From Symsagittifera roscoffensis (taxonomy: Eukaryota > Xenacoelomorpha > Acoela > Convolutidae): a DNA stretch of 64,000 nucleotides. Each line of letters opens with the position of its first letter. Positions within the stretch are counted from its first letter, which is position 1. The stretch is taken from assembly GCF_963678635.1 (NCBI RefSeq), contig NC_087062.1:7054193-7118192 (forward strand). The letters are read 5' to 3'. Below the pieces are notes generated by a model. That model was not told the DNA's origin and ran no database searches. It was given only the letters and a program-made list of their open reading frames with translations. Below, in pieces: positions 33,731-46,330 of the stretch. Both the position numbers and the translations under genes were made by a program.

Positions 33731-34600
33731 CTAGAATGTGGGAATTAAGAGACACGGATTATGCTTAGGCAGGTTGGATAGCCTTTCATAGATCTTCTGC
33801 GAATCGCGGAAACCACAAGTTAGTGGACCATAAAAAGATAAGCTAAGACATGATTAGGTTTGTGCGTAAAGAACTTTCTCCTATAATCACCTCAATAACA
33901 CTGCTGCTGAAATTCCAGAGTAAAAATCGATCTCATTATTTTTTTTTGATCTTATGATTATCACCTTCTAGTGTATTTCAATGAGGTTTGAGATGACCAT
34001 GAAAGTGGCCAATATCTCTACAAATTGCTATCACTTATTTTTTGTTATCATTACTGTGACCTAAATAAAACAGCGGTCAATCTTCAAGGGCTTCTGATTT
34101 CCTTTCATTGTGAAATTCATTGATTCTGGTGTATTTATTTATACGAAGATAAATGCAATGCTTCGTATCATGAAAAACTGTCGACTTCTCAAGCGTATCG
34201 TTAGTTTGAAAACACAATTGAATTAAAAGTTGAAGCAATAAAGCTATCTTGTTTTGCATGTGGTAGAAAAACTACTCGTTAAAATCAACAAGATGCGTTT
34301 TACCAAGGTTATAATCATGTAAAGTCGACCATGAAAAAAGGATACTACCATTTTTTTTGAGACGAACAAAAGTTATCTGCTGTAAGCGGCAATGTTTCCA
34401 TTTTCATAATAGCTCATTCAAAACTTTTAAAATAAGTGGCAATAATTCAGCCCAAGTATAAAGAATAAACCAGTAGAAAGTTAAGTCATTCGTATTGAAA
34501 TATGTTGGATTTTTGTAACTATTACATAAATTTTAATTTGTTTTAGATATATTATCAGCTATTGTATAGAGCAGACTGTTTATATACCATCTATTTAGTT
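33731..34600. other. AT-rich intergenic sequence
   Basis: No gene-like frame or tandem repeat was found. Short ORFs lack motifs. Confidence 0.3.
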
Positions 34601-34624
34601 TAGGTCAGTGAAGTTGGCAGGTCT

Positions 34625-34828
34625 TTGCAGGAATATGTTTGTCAGCCCATAACTTTTATGACTGCTAGGGAAAAGTGGTGTGATTTACTACTGAACGGAA
34701 ATTTGATGCCATCCGATGCAATTACCGCTGATGCAACAAATCTGATTTGCGTGTTAGAGACCTGTAGTTGTTGTTGCGAGCAGGGGGCTGTTCTCATGGT
34801 AGAAAGACCAAATGCTCAAAAATTATAA
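34625..34828 (+). CDS. possible terminal exon with a cysteine cluster
   Basis: After a splice-acceptor-like TCTTTGCAG ending at 34630, an open frame runs EYVCQPITFMTAREKWCDLL, NLMPSDAITADATNLICVLE, TCSCCCEQGAVLMVERP and stops with TAA. Codon use is less AT-biased than the flanks and the amino-acid mix looks protein-like. The CSCCC cluster is notable. No upstream exon is visible, and no family is recognised. It could also be a fragment of a retroelement. Confidence 0.3.
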   Translation: MQEYVCQPITFMTAREKWCDLLLNGNLMPSDAITADATNLICVLETCSCCCEQGAVLMVERPNAQKL

Positions 34829-35483
34829 ACCAATCAACTTTTTTTGAAATTGTCAAAGCTGGTATTCCAGTTGGTTTTCAGATTTTCACTTACATAGTTT
34901 TCGGCCATTCGGTCCGTCTGGAATGAAGGATTCCCTCTTGCGAATAAAAATAACTCAATGAAATCTACGGCAACGAGCGATCACAAACATTTTTTGAAGT
35001 TTGCTTTTATCTTTTTCTTTGCTTGTTTCAAAGCCATCTCAAATCTTTGAGGTAAAATTTTGTTTAGGACAAGGCTAATAATGCTCTACATGTAACAAAA
35101 ATGATGATCTAGAGCATGCCAGATTTACGATATGCGAGCAGCAAACAGTCAATTTCCGCTCATTGATAAGCAGATGAATGTAATGCAGTACTCAAATCTC
35201 ACGATCACGCAAGGTGGTTTTGAAATATCTGAACAAAGTTTGTTAGAAAATGTCAGTTCAAACGCGATTTTTTTAAAGTTGATTTTTGAAATACTATGAT
35301 TACCCTTGCGAATAATATGAGTATTGTAACCGGATACTTTTCTTGTTTTTGAGTAACTTTTTTGTAAACTATTTTGCAAACAAATCGCTAGTGAGATGTG
35401 CTTTATATTATCCTTGCAATAAGCAAGGGTATTGCAATCGGGTATTAGAATTTGTTCCCGTAAACAACTTTGCGCACAGGACT

Positions 35484-35556
35484 CATCTGGAGTTAACGAA
35501 TATGCCTGGGATGGCAAAGGTCCTGGGTTCGAATCTGACCAGGACTTGTTCTGTTT
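35484..35556 (+). repeat. tRNA-like sequence, possible SINE head
   Basis: The string CTGGGTTCGAATC at about 35522-35535 matches the pol III B box. About 40 bases before it is a D-arm-like stretch, and TGCC...GGCA can form an anticodon-like stem. The T stem does not pair well, so it is not a functional tRNA. A downstream TCTGTTTCAAA repeat fits a SINE body. Confidence 0.35.
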
Positions 35557-35879
35557 CAAACTGGAAATACTCTGTTTCAAATAAAATTGTCGGCCAATTA
35601 TTTGTCTGCTTATGTCGGTTTAGTTGTCACATCTTGAAATTGATTTTTTTTGCTGCGCGCATTTTTCTGTAATGTTGCTTCTAGTGTTTGATTTACTTCT
35701 ACAATTTGTAATTTTACTTACCCTGACTTTGTATTTCCTTTTTTTTTGTTTCGTTAAAAAAAATTTCCTCAGCGCAAATTATTTCGGCTTAATTTTCATC
35801 AGCTTATTGACCTACTTTTGGGCCTTTTCGAGATAAACGCAATTTTAAAACTTCCTTCCACACTTTTTAAGTTGGTTGT

Positions 35880-36790
35880 ATGTTTACCAATCGGTTTGTT
35901 GAAATTTCTTTTTTTTTCAATTCGCAATTTTTTTTTCATTTTTTCTCTGAAACCTCCCTGATTTTCAAAAAAGGGGTATCGATTGAAAGACCACTTACTC
36001 CGCTGTGTGCCTGCATACTGCTTTGGGTCTTTTTTTACTTGACCCTTCTGTCTACAGCCCTCAAAAAAGTGTGGGGGATATTTTTCATTTTTTTCGTTTT
36101 CTCGAAAACTACCCTTCTCAAATGTAAGTTTTTAGTGTCAATGAGTAGAACTTTTTTGAAATGCTCCCCTGAATAAGTGGCTACACGCAAATATTTCTAC
36201 AGATGAAGTTACGGCCCTCAGAAAAGTCTAATTTTTGATATTTGACCGTTTTGTGAAACTTTTCGACTTTTCTCGAAAACTAGCCTCTCAAATCTGATGT
36301 GTTCAATGAGACAACGGGAATGGGTAGTGAAAGCTCATCTGCATTAGCGGTCACTAAAGTTTTTAAAAATTTTTAACCGTTTTTTCAACTTTATGAATAT
36401 GCTCGAAAAATGCCTTAAATATCTGAGATTTTGGGTTCAATAAAGTCCAGTTTGTTAAGAAAAAAATTATGGATTTCAGACAAGTCAAAGTTTTGAAATT
36501 TTGACAGTTTTTTGGGAACTTTACGCTGAAACTACCGGGCCAGTTCTCAGATTGTGTTCAATCGAGAAACCCGGCTTTGGGAATCTTGTTTGATTAAGCG
36601 GCCATAACCTGCTTTTTGCAGAAAAACATGGATTTTGGAAAGTTTTTCCACCGTTTTTTTGGAAAATTTTTGAATTTTCTGAAAATTCTTAAAATCAAAT
36701 CTGAGATGAATAGTTCCATTGAAAAAACAGGTTGCGGCAATTGTTCATGCAGAAGCGGCTCGGGTTTGGCAAAGTGCATGTTATTTTGGA
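35880..36790. repeat. highly degenerate satellite-like repeat
   Basis: Blocks containing TCTCGAAAACTA(C/G)CCT, TCAAAT, CAATGAG and then AAGCGGC(C/T) recur around 36.08-36.18, 36.25-36.35, 36.50-36.60 and 36.66-36.76 kb, at about 160-250 bp steps. Related AAGCGGCT and AAGTGGCT pieces appear at 37.98 and 38.09 kb. The similarity is low and the period irregular. Confidence 0.4.
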
Positions 36791-38449
36791 AAATAACACT
36801 AACAGTTAACTATTGAAAAAAAAACATGTTTTTTATGTTAAATTGTTAATTGATCCAACATATTCAGAAGCATTAAGTTTTTTTTAAGAGAAAAGCCAAT
36901 TTTCCAGCTTTTTCGACGCCAATTTGGGCTCTGAGCTTCCCATACGTGAATACATTTTTTCGAAGAGTTCCGAAAACAAACCAATAATCCCGAACTGAAA
37001 AAATTTGGCACACATAAAAGTTCATATCACCCCTTCTCCCCAGCGGAATGATATTCAATCTGAAAAACAGTATGTGGACTGTTTTTGCTAAAAAAAATAC
37101 CCATATTTCTAAGAAATAGCTTTATTAGTGTTAGAATTTATCAATAACATTGTAAATTAAAATGCATGTTAAAAAACAATGTTGAATAATTTCCCAGCCC
37201 TGAGGCGGCTACTCCTTAATTTTTTCTTACTCAAAATTTCTTACTCTTCTCACTTACTTCAGTAGAGAAACAACTAAGGTTGTTGTCAAAGTCTAATTTT
37301 TGAAATCCGTACGTTTCGTGCCGCATCAGTATAGCAATTTCATTCAATATCAAACACGTACCTCCAGACTTAGCTGGGCCCCTAGTTGTTTCATATCGAG
37401 ACATATGAAAATTTTGTTATACCTAATTTTTTTTTACAACATCTAATTTTTTTGTCTTTTTTTGTGATTGCATTGTATCGCAAAAGGCTCCAAGCTCCGT
37501 CCGCACTTCGTCTCCGTGTATTAAATTTTCAAATCCATTGAGGGTTTCTGCACATTTAACTTAGAGTAACTTCCAGACTTGGGACGACAAAGCTGAGTTG
37601 TCGGCCGAGAGCTAATTTTCAATATGTGAGTTTTTATCATGGAAAAACTTAATTGTTCGAGTATCGTTCGTCTGTTCAGTGTTTATCAGATTTCTTTTCA
37701 AATCATAGATTTTTTTTTGATTTAAACAATGTATACAATAATTGGAATGAAAATTGATTTATTTCTGATTTTAAGTATTGATCATCAAAGTGATTTTTTC
37801 GTACTTACGTTGTTTTGTTAATCAAAAAAAAAAAAATTCGCGCTCGAGAAGATATTTTTGACATTGTCTTAAGATATTTTTGGGTGCTCACAGGCGATAA
37901 TGTTCTTGTGAAATGTCAATTTTTACTTCGCGGAAAGTACCTTGACAAAAGTAAGATTGAATTTATGAGAATTGTCCCGGTATAAGTGGCTTTGCAGTCA
38001 GGGGTTCAATCAAAGGAACGGGGAAAGTCCACTACACTGCGCAATCTTTTTTGTCAGTTCATATGTAAGAATTTGTTAAAGGTATCCCCCCTACAAAAGC
38101 GGCTAATCATTTGTTTTGGTAGAAACAAGTCAATTTTAGGGTTTTTGAAATTTTTGAATATTACCCATTTCTTCCCGCTTCAATAAATTTTATTCTGATG
38201 TCTAACAGATACCTCCAATTTTAGGTGGCCCCTAGTTATAACTATAACTGAAAATCGGTATGTAGTTTTGCTTATCTTAGTTTTTTTTACTTACTACCCT
38301 AATTTTTGGCGGTTCGGGGAACCTAAACTCGTAAGTTTTCCTCCGGATTGCACAAAAATTTAAAAATCTCAGAATACAATTTATTTTTGAAAGTTTTTCA
38401 TTACTTTTTTTTCGTTCGACAGCATCATTCCAGACAACAAGTTTTTTAG
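36791..38449. other. AT-rich sequence without genes
   Basis: Only short ORFs (about 60 codons). Scattered pieces of the preceding repeat are the only structure seen. Confidence 0.3.
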
Positions 38450-38698
38450 TTAAGGTTTTTTCGACAACTTAACTGTTTTCTTTGCACTTGTTGGCTCTCC
38501 TTTTCTTCTCTGTCTGCTAGCTTCCAATGTTATTTTTGTGATATCACAACTCATGTACCGGATATAATCTTCGCTCCAGTTCTTGGAAAATGTTGACTTT
38601 GGAACGGCTCGATTGTGCAATCCTTGTTTGTGTGTTAGACATACTATAGGATCACGTCCTATCATTTCAATGATGGGATAAATCGTTGACATTTTCAT
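38450..38698 (-). CDS. unrecognised ORF, 82 codons, basic C-terminus
   Basis: Starts at an ATG (MKMSTIYPIIEMIGRDPIVC) and ends in RQRRKGEPTSAKKTVKLSKK. GC content is a little above the flanks. It might be a small gene or an exon, but there is no supporting splice site or domain. Confidence 0.25.
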   Translation of the reverse strand: MKMSTIYPIIEMIGRDPIVCLTHKQGLHNRAVPKSTFSKNWSEDYIRYMSCDITKITLEASRQRRKGEPTSAKKTVKLSKKP

Positions 38699-41280
38699 AG
38701 ATTTAGCTACTCGTTTTTAATTTTTCCTATAGTTTTGATTATTCTTCGTAATCTATTCATTCCAGTTTGTAAAGAAAGTAAAGTTACGCTTTCAAATGAC
38801 CTTGAAAATGTCGCGAAACCAATGTGAATGTCTTAAATCTTCCAAAAAAAAATTAATTTTTGATTTCGAAGCTGATTTTAAAATAATCTCTTGTCATCTA
38901 TGTAAATCAAATTGCGTAAGTTTCGATTATAAAAATAACTTGAGAAAAAAGCTGAAAGAGAATACATTTTCTATCAAATTCGAAATTTGAAAAAATTCAA
39001 AAAAGTTCTCAGGTTTTTTTCTTATAAATTTTCGAAAGGTGTGACTTGTCAGGACTGGTAGAATCAACTTTGAACTGAAAGTTTTGTGTTTCATTAATTT
39101 AACTGACATATTTTTATTAAACTCGTTGATTATGATTGCAATTGAATAATCCTACTCTGAAAATTATGTTGCTGCTACAAATGAGTTACTAAATTCTCGA
39201 TATATATTGAGTCTGCATATCTTAGTCGTATGACATGGTGCTATAGTGTAATAGCAAGATACAAACTACTGGGAATACAATCATTCTGGGAAAACTTAAC
39301 AGCGGAACCACTTCCGGATTGATCGAACTAGATCACTGATTCACAGATGGAGACAGCGCAAAAAAGTTTAAGCTTGCAAGTCCTGCTCCGAGACAAACCA
39401 CCCTTGAAACTACTTCGGATCCAAGTTATGAACATTACTTAGACGGAAACGGCAATCACCAGAAGGTCCGAAAAATAAAAAAAAATCCTCAGCGAAGAAT
39501 TAAATGCGAGATAGGCAACCAAAATGCAGAGGAGAAAGGACTGGTGGGCGGTTCAAATACGTGCGACAAATTGGACTCTGGAAATAAAAGCTTTGTTACG
39601 ATATAAATGAGGTATCTACAAATGATATATAGACTCAATTAGAAACGCTTTTTATGCAGGAAAGAGTCACGACATTTAAAAAGGTAGTTTCATAACCAAA
39701 ACGCAGAAAAAGGGAAAAATGCTGGAACGATTTCACGGTGAACTAGTTGAGGTAGCGTCGCTAGTCGATTGTGTTGAGAGAGGAGGCGATAAATACACGC
39801 ATAAGAACCGACGAAATCCTTAAAAAATATATTGTTGGCAGAAACAAAAACACTCAGGCAAGCTTTGAAACATCCACTCAAAAGAGAAAAAGGAATTGAG
39901 AATCAAACATCGTTTAAGGAAAATTTAAGTCACGGTAAACTGAGACAAGAACCTGTTGTTTACATGAACCGATAAATATCGATAACAAGAATGGTCATCG
40001 GGGAAGTTGATCCAGTAAAGTAAAGGAGCCTTACCTCAGTTGGAAGGATCAAAGTAAAAGTCGGACCCTGGAAGAAGAAAATAAAATTTATTTCTGGAGT
40101 TATGAATATACATTTAACTAAATGTAGACAATTCATAGCTCTGAGAGGACAGCCTACGAACCCAGTTGGGTTGCAGATGACTGCAGAAAACTACAACAAA
40201 TAGAAAAGAAATAAAAATACATTTCGAGTTCATCAGAATTAACATTCCAAGACGAGCAAATATCCCTTACAATGCAGGTTAACCGTTTTAGAGATTGATA
40301 AGGCTGACAGGCCTTTAGTTTTTTTTCTACGGTTGATTGTTTAAAAATTTGATTCATTTTAGCTCAAAAAAGTCAACAACCATCAGTTTTGCGGAAAAGT
40401 TTGCATGTAGTTGGCATCAGCAACCAGTTCATTTAAATTTCTTGAACTTGTTCACTTAGCGGTTACTGCTTCTTCTAAGTGTGCCGTGCGCCAATAGACG
40501 TCATAACATCGTAGGAAAAAGACGGGGTTTTTTGACAGAGGTCACACAACTGAGTCCATGCTGCAGTAACCAGTGAACAAATCCAAGAAGGAATTCAGTT
40601 GGCCAAAAGAAAACCTCAGAAAATCCCAAAACTGAGAAAATAATTGCTCTACTTAGTTTCACTAACTTTTGTTGATGAGTCAATCAAATATGAACTCAGA
40701 TAGTTTACAATTACCAATTATAAAAAGATCTTCGATCTCATCAACCCTTTCGAAAGCTGGATTTCCTCTAAAAAATGGATATCTATTGGTACTTAAATTA
40801 TTTTCTTGCAGCAAATTGAGGAGCCTGGATCTCGATACTTTATCGATACTTTATTGAAAACTTCGGCATCGCAATTTGAGCGAAAGGTATTTTAAGCAGA
40901 GTTCTTGTTCTGCAGAATTTTTGTTGTTCTGGTATTTTGAACTTGTGTACTGAATTGGAACAGATTTCAAAAAACCACTTGTATGCATGCCAACTAGCGG
41001 TGGAAATAAAAACTTCATTACTTTGTAAAAATACAGCTCTTGATAGGTGAAATGTTGATATGTTCAAAGAGGGTTATTACAGTGTTTCTAGTTTTCAAAC
41101 AGTAAGTTTTTTGAGTTACTTTTTTCTGCATTTATAGAATGGATAGAAGTGAATTGCAGCTAGTGCCTAGATATAATAAAACGCCGTATTGAAGAATCGA
41201 TTCAACATTTGAGTCGTAGGGTTGTAATATTTTGCTCCCTGGGGTCATAATGCCTGATTTTGGAAATGATTCCGCTTTGT
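38699..41280. other. non-coding or fully decayed sequence
   Basis: Between 39.25 and 40.1 kb composition is richer in GC and AAC/ACA triplets, suggesting an old coding-derived element, but I cannot assemble motifs in any frame. No RNA gene was seen. Confidence 0.3.
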
Positions 41281-42240
41281 TTACGCATATGAAAAATCAC
41301 AGTATCCATAAGCTAACTGAAAAAGCCTATAGTTTAGGTTTTTATGATACTTTTACATAAAGACTGTTCAGGAACTTTCCAATTATAAAAAAAAATAGGT
41401 TTGAACTAGGAACAATTTTATTGGATACACTAACTTGAAAATCTTTTTTTTTGGAAATTTAAAATTTGAATTGAGCTTTTTTTGCCTTGAAACAATTCGA
41501 CACCGTTGCTAAATCTTCAATCATTTTTTCGATGGTACGACTTATTCCCGTAATGTTCGTATCGCCGGCAAACAAAAATAGTTCACAGGCTTTACCATCC
41601 AGAATTGATCTTCTCCCAATACAACTGTATGTCATTCACTTCAACGCATTGAAGTTTGTTTAATAAGTAACTTTTTATCCATGAAAAACATGGTCTATAG
41701 TCCATAACAGCCGAATTTTGTTTATTGAAAGGAATGATCTAATGTATCAGAAGCCTTTTTTTACGCATATGAAAAATCACAGTATCCATAAGCTAACTGA
41801 AAAAGCCTATAGTTTAGGTTTTTATGATACTTTTACATAAAGACTGTTCAGGAACTTTCCAATTATAAAAAAAGTAGGTTTGAACTAGAGAAAATTTTAT
41901 TGGTTACACTTACTTGAAAATCTTTTTTTTTGGAAATTTAAATTTTGAATTGAGCTTTTTTTGCCTTGAAACAATTCGACACCGTTGCTAAATCTTCAAT
42001 CATTTTTTCGATGGTACGACTTATTCCCGTAATGTTCGTATCGCCGGCAAACAAAAATAGTTCACAGTCTTTACAATCCAGAATTGATCTTCTCCCAATA
42101 CAAATGTATGTCATTCACTTCAACGCATTGAAGTTTGTTTAATAAGTAACTTTTTATCCATGAAAAACATGGTCTATAGTCTATAACCGCCGAATTTTGT
42201 TTATTGAAAGGAATGATCTAATGTATCAGAAGCCTTTTTA
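41281..42240. repeat. 480-bp tandem duplication inside a LINE relic
   Basis: TTACGCATATGAAAAATCAC occurs at 41281 and again at 41761. The two 480-bp copies differ at only a handful of positions and are directly adjacent. The second copy ends near 42235. The duplication repeats the reverse-transcriptase motif-C region of the surrounding LINE. Confidence 0.92.
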
Positions 42241-42548
42241 AAACAAGAACAACAGTTAGTACCTCAATTATACCCTTACATGTACAATTGTTTTCAGTCA
42301 GTTTAACTATTTCGTCTAACGTATTATGTTTTGACCGACAACAACTGTTCGCAATAGTAAAATGTTTTTTTGACGTCTATATAATTATGTATTCTTCTAA
42401 ACATGCATTTTCCAAAATGTCTACTCCAGCAAACTAGTAAAGAACTTGGTCGATAGTTTCCCATATCTAGTTTTGATCCTTCGTTGGAGTATGGAACGTG
42501 GAAGTAGCTGTCGGGAATAAAAGAAAATAATGGACAATCCTTAGGCAT
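41440..42548 (-). pseudogene. LINE reverse-transcriptase relic
   Basis: Reading leftward, the 42548-42324 frame has EGSKLDMGNYRPSSLLVCWS, the NYRP-ISLL block that opens LINE RT domains. Next comes a KASDTLDHS-type motif A in another frame, and then CELFLFAGDTNITGISRT (motif C region, FAGD instead of the usual FADD) near 42056-42036 and again near 41576-41556 because of the tandem duplication. Several stops and frameshifts are present. The element would reverse-transcribe its own RNA at a nicked target; this copy cannot. The clade (CR1/Jockey-like) is not resolved. Confidence 0.75.
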
Positions 42549-43317
42549 GTACGGTAAGGCACCTCAAAAAACCACAATTTTTAAGCTATGGACCGTAACT
42601 TGTTTGTTGGCTTGTATTTCTAAAAACCAGCTCCTGCAAGAAATAAAAAAAAACGTCAGAAAAATTGCCGAAAAACATTTTGTCGGGTAATAGAATAATC
42701 TGAAAAATAAACTAAATTACTTATGCTAATTTTGTGCATTTTGAAACTAATTTAGCACGCTAAAATATACTTTTTTAATAAAAATTGTAAGCATGCTAAC
42801 GATTAGCATTCTAAGTGACATAGTCCCGTTTTTGTGTGCCCATTTTTGAGGAAGATGTAAGCTAACCGAGTGCTGTAAATTCAGTTCAATTTTTTTGGTC
42901 GTAATTCTCTTTGCATATTCAATGATCTTGTAGTCTTTATAGTATTGACGTCATATTGTGCGATTCTTTGTATGCTTCTGACGTCAGAAGTTTATGCCCT
43001 CTTAGTGGTCCCTGCCGCCATAATGCTCTGTCATCTTATGTAAATGACGCCGAATTTTGTGACACTTCATTTCAAATTACCTTTCTTCGCCTTGAAGTAA
43101 ACATGACATTGGAGTTTTCAGTCGCGATTGATGCTTCTCTTGTTTTCTAAGGGAGAGTTAAATAAATTTAAGATATGTGAATCAGATCTGCAGATCTTTG
43201 ATATTTACTATATATTGTTCTGTTTGTTCAACGGATTATCCAAGAATTTTAGTCCAAAACTTGTTATATTTATTTCCAAAGTTAGTGTGAAGCTTTGTGT
43301 GCAATTATAAACATCAA
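42549..43317. other. 5' flank of the SDR gene
   Basis: AT-rich DNA with TTAGCA/GCTAAT-type words between 42.72 and 42.81 kb. No gene is visible. I could not assign a transcription start for the SDR. Confidence 0.3.
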
Positions 43318-45374
43318 ATGAGTTCCAGTTTGTTGTTGTTCCCCCCTGAGACGGTGGCGATAGTGACAGGGTCCAGTAGTGGGATAGGGGCGGCCACAGT
43401 GGACCAGTTAGCCCAGAGGGGCGTGTCCAGGTTCTGCATCACAGGCAGAAATGGGGAGGGGCTGGCGGAGACTCAGAAGAAGACATTGGAGGTCAACAAA
43501 GGGACAGAGTTCGTAGTGGTTAAAGGTAAAAGGTATTTTTCTAGCTCAGTCACTAATTATAAATATTAGTCATACAATTCTCATACAAACTTCTTTACAT
43601 TCCACACATTCTAAATGCATTTTTGAAATTTTTCCTCGTTTTGAAAAGAAATGCTAGCCATACGAGTCACGTAGTATGGGAATTGTATACGACAAGTAAT
43701 TTTTCACTGACAAGTTTCGTGGAATCATATGACTAGCATTTTTTCCTGTATAAAACTGTATGGAATTTTATGACTACAATTTTCGATGTATGGGTGTCTG
43801 CCCGGGATGATTGATGAATATGTTGATCAAAAATAAAAAGTTTTTTGTTTCAGGCGACCTGACTGATTTGAAAACCTGTGACAAAATAGTGTCCGAAACA
43901 GTCGACAAATTTGGTCGAATAGACATTTTAGTAAACAATGCCGGTATGGGCTTTCTTGGATCTGTAAGAGATGCCCCTATTGAGCAATTCCAAGAAGTTT
44001 TCGACCTCAATGTGAAACAAGTAGTCTACATGTGTAAATTGTGCCTGCCTTATTTGGAAAAGACGAAAGGAAACATCGTGAATGTATCTTCAACTGTGGC
44101 CTTGAAATCGTATGCGAATTCGGCTAATTACAACATGAGCAAGGCTGCCCTGGACATGTTTACAATGACCTTGGCAGCAGAAGAAGGCGAACGCGGAATC
44201 CGAGTGAACGGGGTCAACTCTGGCATTGTAAATACAGGTAATCAAGCATACATTTACTCTCGCTCTAGCAAAAAGGTGGTTCTCAGTTCAGAATCTGAGG
44301 GGAGGTTCATTGGGGGTGGGGGGGATAGTAAGAGATCTTCGGTTATTTTGCCACAATGAATACCAAGTGAAAGCCTTCTCTAATTAAAGAAGTCCGGTTT
44401 ATGGGGGATTTAACTTCAATTTTTTCTAAAAGCGTATTTTGTGACAATAAATACATTTTAAGGAAGTAGTAATGACAATTTCTGTTCAATATTTTTATTT
44501 TTTTTTCTTAGTTATAGCTTTATGGGATAATGTGGACAATTACTCTGACGGAATCCACCTACCGCGCCTTTGATTGGTTCTGACTGGCTGGATGATATTT
44601 TCAAATAAGAGTGGTAATTCATTTAAAATGGGCAATTGTCGTTTTTTTTGCGTGAAGGGCATCGACCAGACGCATGAAAAATTTTGACTTGTGATGACTT
44701 GGGGTCAAGTGAACGATTTCATCTAAAAAATAGTCAAAATTAAGCCCTACCTCTGAGAAAATTTTTTGTACAGTAATATAATAAATGCGCGAAATGACAG
44801 ATTCTGATTGGTTAAAATGCTCTCAACCAATTCAATGATGTACCGCCCTCTAAATTGGTTTAGGGGTGGGGGGGGGGGGGTGTTTTTTTTGTAATGTCCA
44901 TGACTCGTACCAACTAGCACTGTTTTAGACATTATATAGTACATAATTAGAAATAGTACATGAACATGGATAAATAGCACATAGGTTAACTTAGAAATTT
45001 CAGTTAAGATGGTACGATGGTACTTAAAAGAAAGTTTCCAGCGATGTTTTAACAACTACCTTCTGCGCTTGTTCAAGTTAGCGCTTTTCAATTGATAATT
45101 GTTTTAGCTCTGGAGCATTAACTTTCATAATAACCCTGAAATAAATTTAATATTGTTATTTTATTTTACTCCTTGTACAGGAATGCACGCACGTTGTTTG
45201 CCTCCTGAATTGGTGGCTCATGTTCTGTCGATGAAGTCGAACGCGATTGGCCGAGTCGGTGAAGCGGAGGAGTTGGCACGTGCCATTGTGTTTCTGGCCA
45301 GCAAAGAAGCCTCTTTCATCACCGGATCCAACGTGAGAGTAGACGGAGGCATGTACTGCTACAACCCCCTCTAG
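43318..45374 (+). CDS. classical short-chain dehydrogenase/reductase, three exons
   Basis: An NAD(P)(H)-dependent oxidoreductase of about the standard SDR length (261 residues). Exons 43318-43525, 43854-44237 and 45181-45374 join in phase 1 at both GT-AG introns (328 and 943 bp). Landmarks: cofactor motif TGSSSGIG (17-24), NNAG (97-100), N122, catalytic S149, Y162 and K166 (YNMSK), and the C-terminal VDGG typical of FabG-like enzymes. All four members of the Asn-Ser-Tyr-Lys tetrad are present. The substrate cannot be told; FabG-, DHRS- and xylulose-reductase-like enzymes all share this layout. The ATG at 43318 is the first in frame. Exon 1 is distinctly GC-rich. No signal peptide or membrane segment is seen, so it is probably soluble. 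No damage is visible. Confidence 0.95.
44868..44880. repeat. 13-base G tract in the second SDR intron
   Basis: An uninterrupted run of 13 G followed by TGTTTTTTTTG. Candidate G-quadruplex or slippage site. Confidence 0.7.
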
Positions 45375-45666
45375 ATATTTTCTAACTTAGAAATTGAAAT
45401 ATTTTCATCAAAACTGCTTTTTTGACTGATGATTTGATATTTCGGTGTGTTGTCTTTTCTTTGACCGTTTCGGTGAAACATGCAGCAATAATAGCTATTC
45501 TGACCACCGATGAATTAAGAAGGATAGATAGTTAACTATCGATGTTTGAGGCAACTGCAAAAAAGTTTAGCCTGCTAAATTAAGCAATTATAGCCGGTTG
45601 CTCGCAGCAAAAGGCACGGAATGTTCCGACCACAGCTTAATTTAGTAACGTAATAATGCAATTGAA

Positions 45667-45672
45667 AATAAA
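45667..45672 (+). terminator. candidate poly(A) signal of the SDR gene
   Basis: AATAAA 293 bp after the SDR stop codon, the nearest clear signal. It lies within a plausible 3' UTR. Confidence 0.45.
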
Positions 45673-46030
45673 GAGAGAAATCTTAAAAAATCAATGCCCA
45701 AATTTTTTTCTTGGCAGTAGGATAGGATAATCCATTGGATAATAACCGGCAATAATAGGTGATTATACCACAAATAAACTTAAAAAGCAGTATAAATTAC
45801 TCCATTTTGAGAAAAACTTTCTGAAGTTGTTTTTTTTGGAATCCGAATTACGATCAATAGAGTTTTAATATGATACAACACTTGATTCCATACGAGTTTT
45901 CTTGGGGTATGGTAAATTGGGCAAAATAGCCCACCCTACGCCACGGTTCCTTCCCTTCTTTTCGTGGAGGGTCTGATCTGAACAACAAATGACCACATGG
46001 CACTAAAACAGGTTAAAATATGTATATAAC
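45673..46030. other. intergenic sequence
   Basis: No gene was seen. A GTTGGCC-free AT-rich stretch with scattered TTAATAAAAC words lies before the dispersed repeat at 46.03 kb. Confidence 0.3.
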
Positions 46031-46092
46031 AAGACTGCTCGTGTCAGGACAAAGCCCTGAATGTTCCGACTGCCCTCGAAGTGGTCTCGGAT
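46031..46092 (+). repeat. dispersed repeat family, divergent copy
   Basis: AAGACTGCTCGTGTCAGGAC followed by AAAGCCCTGAATGTTCCGAC and TGCCCTCGAA corresponds to 47802-47865 and 53583-53645 (AGACTGTTCGTATATCAGGG, CGAAGACCTGAATATTCCGA, CCACCCC). A further partial copy (GGAATGTTCCGACCAC) lies near 45.63 kb. Confidence 0.65.
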
Positions 46093-46255
46093 AATTCTTA
46101 GTTAATTAAATATTGACAAAACTATGAGTTGATGGGTGTTCATATCAAAAAAAGTTCACTCGTTTATGAGGTTAATAAAACCAATTAGCTGCCTTAATTC
46201 AATTTGAAAAGATTTGCGGGTTAATAAAACAAGCAGTTTGAGACAATCAAGGCAT

Positions 46256-46330
46256 GTTACTATAGTGGTCTGCGCACTCGGTTGGCCCCATGCAGATCAA
46301 GAGATTGATCCCAGAGGGACCAGAATTATG
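46256..46330 (+). repeat. tRNA-like sequence, possible SINE head
   Basis: TATAGTGGTCTGCGCACTCGG resembles an A-box/D-arm region and, 35 bases on, AGATTGATCCCAGAGG resembles a degenerate B box. The spacing is right for pol III internal promoters. Pairing is too poor for a tRNA. Confidence 0.35.

Noticed and set aside
43774-44010. Minus-strand ORF of 78 codons
   Set aside because: It is antisense to SDR exon 2.
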